Positions 8,224 through 16,467 of a stretch of 64,000 bases of DNA are shown in pieces; position 1 is the stretch's first letter; each line of letters starts with the position of its first letter. Made by a program: the position numbers and the translations under genes. Source of the DNA: Psychrobacter piscatorii (GTDB lineage: Bacteria; Pseudomonadota; Gammaproteobacteria; Pseudomonadales; Moraxellaceae). Below the pieces are notes generated by a model that saw only the letters and a list, made by a program, of their open reading frames with translations, did not search any database and was not told where the DNA came from. Location: positions 1 to 64,000 of the forward strand of contig NZ_LNDJ01000001.1 of NCBI RefSeq assembly GCF_001444505.1, written 5' to 3'.

Positions 8224-9075
8224 TTAGTCTTTGGTATCGTTAGCGTTTTTCTTGCTCGCCTTGAAGTCACTGATATTGGCACTGGCTTTACTGGCACTAC
8301 TGCGTTTAACGTTAGCTTTGTTCGCACTGATACGTGGCTTATTTGATGCAGTCGGCGCATTATCGATCGCGCTTTCTGTTTCAGCAGTCGCTACGATATT
8401 GTCAGCTACCGTTACTTCAGCCGAACTCGCTTCAGATTGTTTAGCCGCCGCTTTTTGTGACGTACGTAGATTGGCATTGGTATCTGCTTGTACCTCTAAA
8501 GCACGCAGCTCACCAGCCATTTTATCTAGAACAGCATTGATCAATTTATGAGCGTCAGTCGCCCCAAAGTGATTGTTTAGCTTCATTGCTTCATCAAGCA
8601 CAACCTTATATGGAATCTCTATACGGTTTTGTAGCTCATACGCACCAATAAGCAAAATAGCGTGCTCAACGGTGTCCAATTTATCAACTTCACGATCAAG
8701 ATGCTGGCTGATGAGGGCGTCCAGCGCTTCAATCTGCTCGGGGATAACGCGCATCATTTCGTGATAGTAGCCGATATGCACGGTATGCATGGCATTGGTT
8801 GCGCGCGTGCGGGCAGCGATGTCATGCGGGGCATTGTCTTTCCAGCCAAGCTTGCCATCGACATCAAAGCGGCGATCGGTAACGAGCCACTCATATAGGC
8901 CTTGCATGGCAAAACGGCGTGCCTTACGGATGGCGGTGTGACTGGTCTTGTAAGAAGACTCACTCATATCGAAGGTTTGATCACCTGCACTACTGCTCGC
9001 TATACGGGTAGCTTCAGCTTGATTGGCTTGTGCGGTTTTCGCAGCGCTAATAGCGCGCTTGAGTTGGTCAGTCAT
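8224..9075 (-). CDS. nusB: transcription antitermination protein NusB, extended
   Basis: NusB binds boxA RNA together with NusE (ribosomal protein S10) to prevent early termination of rRNA transcripts. The NusB fold occupies about residues 45-195 (from [17 protein letters not shown] to [20 protein letters not shown]). The protein is 283 aa, against about 140-165 in most bacteria. The surplus is a polar N-terminal arm of about 45 residues and a C-terminal tail of about 85 residues rich in Ala, Ser, Asn and Lys, probably disordered. No frameshift is involved, since the tail is one continuous frame ending 8 bp before thiL. The ATG has no clear Shine-Dalgarno sequence. Confidence 0.92.
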   Translation of the reverse strand: MTDQLKRAISAAKTAQANQAEATRIASSSAGDQTFDMSESSYKTSHTAIRKARRFAMQGLYEWLVTDRRFDVDGKLGWKDNAPHDIAARTRATNAMHTVHIGYYHEMMRVIPEQIEALDALISQHLDREVDKLDTVEHAILLIGAYELQNRIEIPYKVVLDEAMKLNNHFGATDAHKLINAVLDKMAGELRALEVQADTNANLRTSQKAAAKQSEASSAEVTVADNIVATAETESAIDNAPTASNKPRISANKANVKRSSASKASANISDFKASKKNANDTKD

Positions 9076-9234
9076 AGGGGGTCTGTACCTAAATTTTTGA
9101 GATGATACCCAGTCAAAATATAAATTAACAAAGTAGCTTTTTAGCTTTGTTTATTCAAAATTTTAAAGGGTATAGAAATACGGCGAAAATTCAAAAAATA
9201 GCCAATTATTTTGATAGCTGGCTTATGCTATGGA

Positions 9235-9260
9235 GTGCTGCTATTGCTCAATAGCAGCAC
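9235..9260. repeat. perfect 11-bp hairpin after ribH
   Basis: GTGCTGCTATT (9235-9245) and its exact reverse complement (9250-9260) flank a four-base loop. It lies about 30 bp past the ribH stop and 160 bp before nusB. On the minus strand no run of T follows, so it is not a textbook terminator; it may stabilise the ribH message end or form part of a nusB leader. Confidence 0.6.
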
Positions 9261-9291
9261 CAGTTAAACTAATAAATTTGAGCTTTAAGGC

Positions 9292-9813
9292 TTAAGCTTC
9301 ATCGATATCGTCGTCGATGTCTAGCTGTGACAAAACAGCAATCATCTCTAGCACAACCATCGCAGCTTCAGAGCCTTTGTTACCCGCTTTCGTACCAGAG
9401 CGCTCAATGGCTTGCTCGATGCTATCAGTAGTGATGATACCGTTGGCGACAGGGATATTATAATCCATTGCCACAGCACTCAAACCTTTGGCCGACTCGC
9501 TGGCTACAATATCAAAGTGCGGCGTGCTGCCACGGATGATTGCACCCAATGCCACAATCGCGTCAAAACGATCTGATTCCGCAGCGCGCTGGGCCACAAG
9601 TGGCAGTTCGAATGCACCAGGAACGCGGATAACAGTAATGTTGCTACCCAATACGCCATGACGGAGTAGGGCATCAATCGCACCATCAACCAATGACTCA
9701 ACGACAAAACCGTTAAAACGACCGACGACAATACCAATGCGCGCGTCAGCGTTTTGATGCAGATTACCATCGATATGAGTCACGTCGTTGCGCTGCTGTT
9801 GTAAATTCGACAT
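9292..9813 (-). CDS. ribH: 6,7-dimethyl-8-ribityllumazine synthase
   Basis: RibH condenses 5-amino-6-ribitylaminouracil with dihydroxybutanone phosphate, the next-to-last step of riboflavin synthesis. The 173-aa protein shows the substrate-binding VVGRFN (about 30-35), VPGAFELP (about 64-71) and the catalytic block [15 protein letters not shown] with the active-site histidine at about 98. It has an acidic C-terminus [15 protein letters not shown] precedes the ATG. Other riboflavin genes are not in the window; nusB follows after 216 bp on the same strand, a common pairing. Confidence 0.96.
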   Translation of the reverse strand: MSNLQQQRNDVTHIDGNLHQNADARIGIVVGRFNGFVVESLVDGAIDALLRHGVLGSNITVIRVPGAFELPLVAQRAAESDRFDAIVALGAIIRGSTPHFDIVASESAKGLSAVAMDYNIPVANGIITTDSIEQAIERSGTKAGNKGSEAAMVVLEMIAVLSQLDIDDDIDEA

Positions 9814-9999
9814 AAAAAATCCTTTGCTTAATAAAGCGTTTAATTAAAATAGGGATGTAAATGCGTGGCTAAATAGTCTGATATATTCACGTAACTTGGT
9901 TGCTCATCATGTTGACGGTGGCCTAGTTAATTGAACGAAAATAAATGGTTAGCGCTATGATAGCATTTTTTTGGGTGTTATTTGTATTTTACGAGCGTG

Positions 10000-10782
10000 C
10001 TACAGACGCATCTGTATCCCTTGCGCTGCCATATAGGCTTTGGCCTCCGATACGGTATATTCACCAAAGTGAAAAATACTGGCGGCAAGTACCGCATCGA
10101 CGCCGCCTTCTAACACGCCTTCTGCCAAATGATGCAGGTTACCGACGCCACCTGAGGCGATAACTGGTACATTGACGCGGCTCGTAATTTGCTGCATCAG
10201 CGCCAAATCGTAGCCTTTTTTAGTGCCATCACCGTCCATCGAAGTGACTAGTAATTCACCAGCGCCCAGCTCAGCCATTTTGCTCGCCCAAGCGACGGCA
10301 TCAATACCGGTTGGCTTACGGCCACCATGGGTGAAAATCTCCCAACGCGGCACAGTAATCCCATCGACGTTGATGTCAGCAACGCGTTTGGCATCTATAG
10401 CAACAACGATACATTGGTTGCCAAACTTCTGCGCGGCTTCACCGACGAACTCAGGCGTAAATACCGCAGCTGAGTTAATTGCGACTTTATCTGCGCCCGC
10501 ATTGAGCAAATTGCGGATATCAGCGATTTTGCGCACGCCGCCGCCTACGGTGAGTGGGACAAATACCGTCTCAGCCATACGCTCGACCGTATGATAAGTG
10601 GTATCGCGCTCGTCATTGGTCGCAGTAATGTCCAAAAAAGTAATCTCATCAGCGCCTTGTTCATTGTAGCGGCGGGCGACTTCGACAGGGTCGCCTGCGT
10701 CTTTGATATCGACAAACTGTACGCCTTTGACCACGCGGCCATTGTCAACGTCCAAGCAAGGAATGATACGCTTTGCTAACAT
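10000..10782 (-). CDS. hisF: imidazole glycerol phosphate synthase, cyclase subunit
   Basis: HisF uses ammonia from HisH to turn PRFAR into imidazole glycerol phosphate and AICAR, linking histidine and purine synthesis. The (beta/alpha)8 barrel begins [12 protein letters not shown], with the catalytic Asp11 in that block and the second catalytic Asp in [13 protein letters not shown] (about 126-138). The length of 260 aa is normal. I start at the ATG at 10782; a GTG four codons upstream (10794) overlaps the AAGGTGA that serves as ribosome site. hisH and hisA are not adjacent, so the his genes are scattered here. Confidence 0.96.
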   Translation of the reverse strand: MLAKRIIPCLDVDNGRVVKGVQFVDIKDAGDPVEVARRYNEQGADEITFLDITATNDERDTTYHTVERMAETVFVPLTVGGGVRKIADIRNLLNAGADKVAINSAAVFTPEFVGEAAQKFGNQCIVVAIDAKRVADINVDGITVPRWEIFTHGGRKPTGIDAVAWASKMAELGAGELLVTSMDGDGTKKGYDLALMQQITSRVNVPVIASGGVGNLHHLAEGVLEGGVDAVLAASIFHFGEYTVSEAKAYMAAQGIQMRL

Positions 10783-10968
10783 AGGGTCTTTCACCTTATA
10801 ATCAATTCATAGGCGCTAGTCTAGCAAAATCACTGCTATTTCAGGCAGGTTTTCGCAAGATTATTACGCTTTTCACCATCGTTTTATGATGCGCGGTACA
10901 ATTGCGGTCATTACCGCATCAATTTATTCTATCTAACCTCTTTACCCAATTGCTATAAGTGAGATGTC

Positions 10969-12204
10969 ATGTCCGTCTATACCCAGTTAACCGATGATCA
11001 GTTTGCCGCCTTTTGCCAAAGCTTTGGCGTATCGTTTGCCCGCGCGATTCCGATCACTCAAGGTATTAAAAACTCAAACTGGTTTATTCAAACGACCGAC
11101 GATGTAGACGGCACCTACTCTTACGTGTTTACATTATTTGAAGAGCGTCCGCCTGCTGATATCGAAAAAATGGCCGTTATCCTCAATCAGTTAAATGGCA
11201 AATTACCAGTCGCCGCACCGTTAGCCGTTATTGAGTCAAATGGTTCGCAAACGGATGGCGATGATAAACGCTATGTCATCCATTATGAAGACAAAGCCAT
11301 CACTTTAGTGCCGTGTCTAGCAGGCTCACATCCCGAGCAAACCACGCAAGCGATGTGTCATGATATTGGCGCAGCATTAGCCATGCTGCATGAGACGCTG
11401 CAAGCATTGCAGCCAAGTGAGCAGTATGGCGTGCCTTTGTATCCATGGAGCGACGTGCGTGACCGTGAAATGCAGTTCATGCCAGGTGACGAAGCCAAGC
11501 TGATGAGCGATATCTGGCGCTCTTATTCAGAATTGCCACTGACAACCTTGCCAAAAGGCCTATGTCATTTAGATATGTTCGCCGACAATACCTTATGGAA
11601 TCTACAAAAAGGCGAAGCGCGTTTGACGGGTCTATTGGACTTTACCGAAGTCAGTGTCGAGCATTACGTGATGGACATTGCGATTACCATAAATGATTTT
11701 TGTACCACGTGGGGCGTTGCAGAACAAGGTGAATCCGTTAACTTTGACCGCAGTAAAATGGCAGCGTTCTTACAAGGTTATGAGTCGATCCGCCCGCTAA
11801 ATAACGACGAAAAACGTGCACTACCTGTTATGCTGGCAAAGGCGGCGGTGATTTTCTGGTTATTACGTCTAAATGTGATTCACTACAACCGTACCGAAGG
11901 CCGTACGGGTGATAACATCATGGTCAAAAACCCTGACTTGATGAAACGTCTGGCCGCTTACCATTGGGCGCAAGTAGAAAAAGCGCAAAATACTGTGTTT
12001 GTGCTTGAACATGCCCGCTATAAAGATGATGATAGAAACAATGATGTCGAAGACTTCAAGCTGATTGGGGTTTTTGCCACTGAGCAACAAGCGCAAGCCG
12101 CTGTTAGCCAGCTAAAAAACCAATCTGGATTTAAAGCATATCCGAATGGTTTTCATATAGATGAATACCCAATCGGTCAGATTCATTGGTCGCAAGGATT
12201 TTAA
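10969..12204 (+). CDS. thrB: homoserine kinase (APH fold) with C-terminal extra domain
   Basis: This is the kinase of the aminoglycoside-phosphotransferase fold used by pseudomonads and relatives to phosphorylate homoserine in threonine synthesis. Motifs: GIKNSNWFI near residue 28, the catalytic loop CHLDMFADN (His199, Asp201, Asn206) and the metal-binding LLDFTE at about 222-227. The kinase ends near residue 330. Residues 343-411 form a separate small alpha/beta domain (DFKLIGVFATEQQAQAAVSQ, then GFHIDEYPIG) that resembles stand-alone DUF7336-type proteins. The total of 411 aa exceeds the usual 315-330. A small protein of DUF2007 type follows after 71 bp. Confidence 0.85.
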   Translation: MSVYTQLTDDQFAAFCQSFGVSFARAIPITQGIKNSNWFIQTTDDVDGTYSYVFTLFEERPPADIEKMAVILNQLNGKLPVAAPLAVIESNGSQTDGDDKRYVIHYEDKAITLVPCLAGSHPEQTTQAMCHDIGAALAMLHETLQALQPSEQYGVPLYPWSDVRDREMQFMPGDEAKLMSDIWRSYSELPLTTLPKGLCHLDMFADNTLWNLQKGEARLTGLLDFTEVSVEHYVMDIAITINDFCTTWGVAEQGESVNFDRSKMAAFLQGYESIRPLNNDEKRALPVMLAKAAVIFWLLRLNVIHYNRTEGRTGDNIMVKNPDLMKRLAAYHWAQVEKAQNTVFVLEHARYKDDDRNNDVEDFKLIGVFATEQQAQAAVSQLKNQSGFKAYPNGFHIDEYPIGQIHWSQGF

Positions 12205-12275
12205 TTTTTATCAGACGTACTGGTTTCATACGTTTTTGATGAAAACTGCCCCTCATTATGCTTAAGGAAGATTTT

Positions 12276-12620
12276 ATGACCGATCACGTTGACAACTGGC
12301 ACAAACTGGCGCGCTTTGATACCAATATGCAAGGCGAGCTGCATGCCAATCTATTACGTAATAATGGCATTACCGTGTCCTTGCAGCCGCTCAGCGCGAT
12401 CCCTGGTATGAACTCGGGTATCGTTCTCTGGGTAGAAAAAACTGATTTGGAAAGCGCTCAGCGCATTTTGGATACCATCCCAACTGATGGCGCCGCTTTG
12501 CTTGATGAGATGAGTGATGCTGACTTTGATGCGCTATCTGCCAATCAAAGCAATGCTACTCAAGTCAATGGTACTCAAGGTAACTCAATAATAGACGACA
12601 ATAACGGCGGTACTTTATAA
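12276..12620 (+). CDS. DUF2007-like small protein
   Basis: The protein has 114 aa from the ATG at 12276, chosen because AAGGAAG (12264-12270) lies 5 bases before it; the ATG at 12258 would place that site inside the gene. The first 75 residues (KLARFDTNMQGELHANLLRNNGI, then GIVLWVEKTDLESAQRILD) look like the small ferredoxin-like DUF2007 fold, called a putative signal-transducing protein, whose job is unknown. The last 40 residues are polar and repeat short NATQVNGTQG-type units. Its stop codon touches the start codon of the next gene (TAAATG), so they are coupled. Confidence 0.6.
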   Translation: MTDHVDNWHKLARFDTNMQGELHANLLRNNGITVSLQPLSAIPGMNSGIVLWVEKTDLESAQRILDTIPTDGAALLDEMSDADFDALSANQSNATQVNGTQGNSIIDDNNGGTL

Positions 12621-13529
12621 ATGTGTCAACTCTTAGGAATGAACTGTAATACCCCAACAGATATTGGCTTTAGCTTTGCAGGATTTCGCAAGCGCGGCGG
12701 TATGACGGACAGTCATGAGGACGGTTTTGGTATTGCTTTTTTTGAGCGTAGCGACTGCACCAATAATGGCGAGACGGCAAACGACTCAACAGGGCTACGT
12801 TTGTTTCATGACAATCGCCCAAGCCACCTGTCGCCAGTGGCCGATTTGGTCAATAATTATCCGATTAAGGCCATGAATGTCATCGCCCACATTCGTAAAG
12901 CCACGCAGGGACAAAACTGTCTGGCAAATACCCATCCTTTCGTCCGCGAAGTCTGGGGCGAGCAGTGGGTGTTTGCCCACAACGGGCAGATGAATGGCGA
13001 ATTTATCAAACGCTGTCAGCGCCTACAAGACAACGGCAATGCCGCGCATTGTCAGCCAGTTGGCTCAACTGATTCTGAAATGGCATTCTGCTATTTGGTC
13101 AATCGCTTAAAAAGCACTTTTAAAACCCGTCCTGACGACCAGACGCTGTTTAATTTTTTGACCACGCAGTGCCGTTATTTGTCGGCCAACGGTTTGTTTA
13201 ATTGTCTAATCTCCAACGGCCGCTGGCAATTGGCGTATGCCGGTAGCTTATTGTTTTATCTCACCCGCCAAGCGCCATTTGGCGAAGCGAAACTGGCGGA
13301 CGATGACTTGGCGATTAACTTTAGCGATGTCACCACCGATACCGACAAGGTGACGATCTTGGTGACCGTACCATTGACTGAAAATGAAAACTGGCAACAG
13401 TTGGCGGTCAATGAATGTCTGATATTCTCTGAGGGTGAGATTATTTATAAAGACAGTCCAAGCCAGCGTAAGTTTTTGACCATTGATGAAGGGATTGCGG
13501 TGGCACGGGCGGTTGGGGCCAGTGTATAG
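12621..13529 (+). CDS. class II glutamine amidotransferase, YafJ-like
   Basis: The 302-aa protein starts MCQLLGMNC, making Cys2 the N-terminal nucleophile of an Ntn glutaminase. It retains HIRKATQG (near 90), FAHNGQMNGEF (near 118) and GSTDSEMAFCYL (near 150), the glutamine-binding parts. No synthase domain is attached, as in E. coli YafJ, so it either hydrolyses gamma-glutamyl amides alone or passes ammonia to an unknown partner. It is translationally coupled to the DUF2007-like protein and probably shares the thrB transcript. Confidence 0.85.
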   Translation: MCQLLGMNCNTPTDIGFSFAGFRKRGGMTDSHEDGFGIAFFERSDCTNNGETANDSTGLRLFHDNRPSHLSPVADLVNNYPIKAMNVIAHIRKATQGQNCLANTHPFVREVWGEQWVFAHNGQMNGEFIKRCQRLQDNGNAAHCQPVGSTDSEMAFCYLVNRLKSTFKTRPDDQTLFNFLTTQCRYLSANGLFNCLISNGRWQLAYAGSLLFYLTRQAPFGEAKLADDDLAINFSDVTTDTDKVTILVTVPLTENENWQQLAVNECLIFSEGEIIYKDSPSQRKFLTIDEGIAVARAVGASV

Positions 13530-13553
13530 TCGATACACTCTAAAAATGTCATA

Positions 13554-13623
13554 GCGCTACTGGGATGAATTTTGCGCAGCCTCTGGGAACGCAGCACGCA
13601 AGTAAAATTTATACCAGTAGCGC
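13554..13623. repeat. 70-bp palindromic hairpin between convergent genes
   Basis: GCGCTACTGG at 13554-13563 is the exact reverse complement of 13614-13623. Inside are further pairing arms: GAATTTTGCG-like sequence against CGCAAGTAAAATT, giving a long stem with a loop around CTCTGGGAA. It sits between the convergent amidotransferase and ychJ-type genes, the usual place of REP-like repeats, and might also act as a bidirectional terminator. I see no second copy in the window. Confidence 0.6.
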
Positions 13624-13697
13624 GTTTAAATCCATAACAGTTTTACATTCAGCTAACTATATAGCGCTGGCAGGCACTGTATCGGTTTTACAGTGAA

Positions 13698-14246
13698 TTA
13701 ACTATATAATCCACAACAACGCTTAAACTTCTCACCCGAGCCACAAATACACGGCTGTTTCTGTGTGACAGTCATAGGAACGGTCGGGTCGAGAAAATAC
13801 CAACGCGCATCATGATGGGCTTTACTTACTACCTTTACAAAGGCCGACAACTCGTGATGCGCTTGCAAGCCATTAGGCGTTCTAAAATAAGCTTTAAATT
13901 CAACCTGCGCATGTCGTTTGCCAAGCTTTGCTCTGTGTTCTACAACCTCTAATCCTGCCCAATCGGTCTTAGTGGCCCATTCCTCAATTGCTGTCACATC
14001 AAGTAAGCTTTGCTGCGCGGGTAGTGTGGTTTTGACGATGTATTCTGGCTTGATAAGCACAAAAGCGCTATAACGCGTGCGCATCAGACGCTCCGCCGTT
14101 TTTGCCTTGATGTCATCCGCTTCTTTATTTAACAGGCTGTCATGATAAGGCTGACAGCAGTCTTTATAAAGTAGGGGCGCGGTGGTGGTTTCTGACGCGG
14201 GGTTGGTTTGGCAAGGGCAGGTTTGGAGGGCGGCAGAAGTCGACAT
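13698..14246 (-). CDS. YchJ family protein with SEC-C zinc motif
   Basis: The 182-aa protein is a YchJ-family protein. A cysteine cluster CPCQ...DCC opens it (about 10-32), the middle has the NTF2-like block ERLMRTRYSAFVL...EYIVKTT (about 52-72), and it ends with the SEC-C motif PCICGSGEKFKRCC (about 164-177), which binds zinc. The function of the family is unknown; the SEC-C motif also occurs in SecA and in proteins near the ribosome. The YdjM-like gene lies 44 bp upstream on the same strand. Confidence 0.85.
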   Translation of the reverse strand: MSTSAALQTCPCQTNPASETTTAPLLYKDCCQPYHDSLLNKEADDIKAKTAERLMRTRYSAFVLIKPEYIVKTTLPAQQSLLDVTAIEEWATKTDWAGLEVVEHRAKLGKRHAQVEFKAYFRTPNGLQAHHELSAFVKVVSKAHHDARWYFLDPTVPMTVTQKQPCICGSGEKFKRCCGLYS

Positions 14247-14290
14247 AGTGTACTCTCATTACTTATCATTTTTTGCTGGTAGAGGCGGCC

Positions 14291-15007
14291 TTAATTTAGC
14301 CAGCCTTTTATCAATTCTGGCCATAGACCGAGCTTAAGCTTTGCCCAAGCTGCAGGATTACTGACCTGCTGCCAAAAGGTGTCAAACGGCGGCGCTATAT
14401 ATAACAATAACGCCAAAATAACGTATAGCAGCAAATACCACCATTTGTCTTTATGCTGATAAAACTTCATCGCCGTACCCGACGAGCGCTTCATTTTCAT
14501 ATTGGACAAATTGACGCTATACAACTCATCTAGAGCCAAATGCACCATCGCACCGCCAAATAAAAACAGACCATAAAACCAACTGGTTGTCAGCGGTAGA
14601 TGCAGACCATAATAGCTTAGACAGGTTAACCCCAGTCCAAGTATCGCCATATAAGGCACAGAATGGATGACGCCGCGATGCACCGTCATCGTGGTAAAAA
14701 CATAAAACACCACATAACGCATAAAACCATAACCCGCCAGCCATAATGCGATCAATGCGAGCAAGCTCAAATCACTACGCCAATGCATGACCAAGCCAAA
14801 GGCAAAGACAAACGAGGTAATATTAAAACCCAGCTTAATCGGTGTTGAATTATCTGAATCCAAATCTGGTAGCAATCCACCAATGGTACCAAGCGCCACG
14901 CATACTAAAAACCCTGAATCATCAATCAATCCAGCTTTATAAACCGTCAAACTCAGGGTGCCGCTGACCATAAAAGCGACATTTAAGTGGGTATTAAAAT
15001 TTGCCAT
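14291..15007 (-). CDS. YdjM-type inner-membrane metal-dependent hydrolase
   Basis: The 238-aa protein has about five to six membrane segments and the DUF457/YdjM signatures: LLPDLDSDNSTP (about 45-56), HRGVIHSVP (about 111-119) and LALDELYSVN (about 158-167). These polar clusters would form a metal site at the membrane. The family is annotated as a membrane-bound metal-dependent hydrolase; the reaction is not known, and in E. coli YdjM is LexA-controlled. I see no clear LexA box here. A divergent DUF3025 gene starts 127 bp away. Confidence 0.8.
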   Translation of the reverse strand: MANFNTHLNVAFMVSGTLSLTVYKAGLIDDSGFLVCVALGTIGGLLPDLDSDNSTPIKLGFNITSFVFAFGLVMHWRSDLSLLALIALWLAGYGFMRYVVFYVFTTMTVHRGVIHSVPYMAILGLGLTCLSYYGLHLPLTTSWFYGLFLFGGAMVHLALDELYSVNLSNMKMKRSSGTAMKFYQHKDKWWYLLLYVILALLLYIAPPFDTFWQQVSNPAAWAKLKLGLWPELIKGWLN

Positions 15008-15134
15008 AAAAACTCATTCATCCATAGCGCTCAAAAAGACCTTTCGAGCGGTGCATCTAGCTGTAAAAAAGCGCCCCATGATACCATAGAGTAGCCAGAC
15101 ATCTAACAGAGATAGCCTGTAAGAGAGAGCTTCT

Positions 15135-16181
15135 ATGCCTGCCAGTGATTTACCTACCAAACCTGATTCTACCGCCTGTATTGAGCCGCCGTCTAAAATA
15201 GAGGGCACACTTGATAACAGCTTTGCTGAGATTGATTGGCAAGCGCCGTGGCTGTTGCACATTACTCAACGACATTACTTGAGCACCACTATTGAGCGCC
15301 TTAGTAGACCAAGTCAGCAGATGAATAGCTTAAGTGAATCGGATAGTTTAGATGAGCAGTATGTAGATGCTTCTGACATCAGTACGCCTGACACGATTGC
15401 CAACGTCTTAAAAACGGCGATGCAGCAGCAGGCCAATCATTTAGAACAGCCATTACCGCAGACCAAACCTACCCATAACCAAATGCCTCAAACGCTACAA
15501 TTTGTCTCTCAAAATGCATTGCCCGATGGCGAAGCTTACGAGCATTTCATCGGTACAACTGGCAACATTCCGACGCGTGACAACTTGCATGACCTATTTA
15601 ATGGCAGTATTTGGCTGACCTTTCCCAAGACCAAAGCAGTGCTGAATTATTACCACATGCTGGAAATCGCCAAACAAGGCGTCAGTGAGCGCCGAGGGCG
15701 TGTGCGCGACACTATCACGGTGTTTGATGAGAATGGGGCAGTGCTGGTCACTGCAGACCCTAATATTGGTGAGGCATTGGTTGATTTCGACTGGCAGTCA
15801 AGTTTGGTGAGACCCCGTGATAAATGGGACGATCCAATACAGCCTGATGACAGCGCTCAGGCAGCCGTGTATATCTTTGGGCATGCCTTGCTAGAGCAAT
15901 TACTCTATCCGCGCAAACCCTTATGTGCGCACAGCATTGTCATCCATGTGACGCAAAGTTTCTTTACCCTACCATTAGCTGAGCGTATACGTTTTTTGGA
16001 TGACAAAGTTGCCGAATACATGGACACATTATTATCAAAAGATGACGTGACACCGCGCCAGCTTGCGCCATTGCCAATCTTAGGTGTGCCGCATTTCTGG
16101 GCAGAAAATGCAGTGCCTGATTTTTATGAAGACAGCTATGTATTTCGCAGTGGTCGACGCCAAAAGAATAAAAAGGAATGA
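15135..16181 (+). CDS. DUF3025 domain protein
   Basis: The 348-aa protein matches the DUF3025 family. Its core begins IPTRDNLHDLFNGSIWLTFPKTKAVLN (about 148-174), then GRVRDTITVFDENGAVLV and the later FGHALLEQL...KPLCAHSIV and ILGVPHFWAENAVPDFYEDSYVFR blocks. The role of the family is not known. The N-terminal 120 residues are polar and poorly conserved and hold runs of Gln and Ser. There is no signal peptide or membrane segment. It ends KNKKE shortly before the structured acnA leader. Confidence 0.8.
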   Translation: MPASDLPTKPDSTACIEPPSKIEGTLDNSFAEIDWQAPWLLHITQRHYLSTTIERLSRPSQQMNSLSESDSLDEQYVDASDISTPDTIANVLKTAMQQQANHLEQPLPQTKPTHNQMPQTLQFVSQNALPDGEAYEHFIGTTGNIPTRDNLHDLFNGSIWLTFPKTKAVLNYYHMLEIAKQGVSERRGRVRDTITVFDENGAVLVTADPNIGEALVDFDWQSSLVRPRDKWDDPIQPDDSAQAAVYIFGHALLEQLLYPRKPLCAHSIVIHVTQSFFTLPLAERIRFLDDKVAEYMDTLLSKDDVTPRQLAPLPILGVPHFWAENAVPDFYEDSYVFRSGRRQKNKKE

Positions 16182-16240
16182 GTCACTCAAGATTGGCTAG
16201 CCAAACCTTTGGTACGTTTACGATTGTGCCACGATTTGAC

Positions 16241-16333
16241 AACGTCCAGACGTTAACAAAGCCTCATATGTTTGTTATGGTAAAAGGACGTTTCTGTTAA
16301 ACAGCAAAGAGATGGTTATCTCTTTTGTTAACA
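16241..16333 (+). promoter_or_regulatory. nested hairpins upstream of acnA
   Basis: Two stable structures lie within 93 bp. AACGTCC (16241-16247) pairs with GGACGTT (16286-16292) and encloses TAACAAA (16254-16260) paired with TTTGTTA (16271-16277). Directly after it TGTTAA (16295-16300) pairs with TTAACA (16328-16333) around AAAGAGAT-GGTT-ATCTCTTT (16306-16325). All arms are exact. They lie 135-227 bases before the acnA ATG, and no T-run follows, so they look like leader structure or binding sites and not a terminator. Confidence 0.6.
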
Positions 16334-16467
16334 CAGAGTCACATCAGACCGTTTTATTAAACTGCTCTGCTGATTAAAGATATATCGATCATCTATTGAG
16401 CCACCCGTTATACATAAACTTATAATAATTTATGTCTAGGATCTATAACAACGATAAGGAAGCTATC

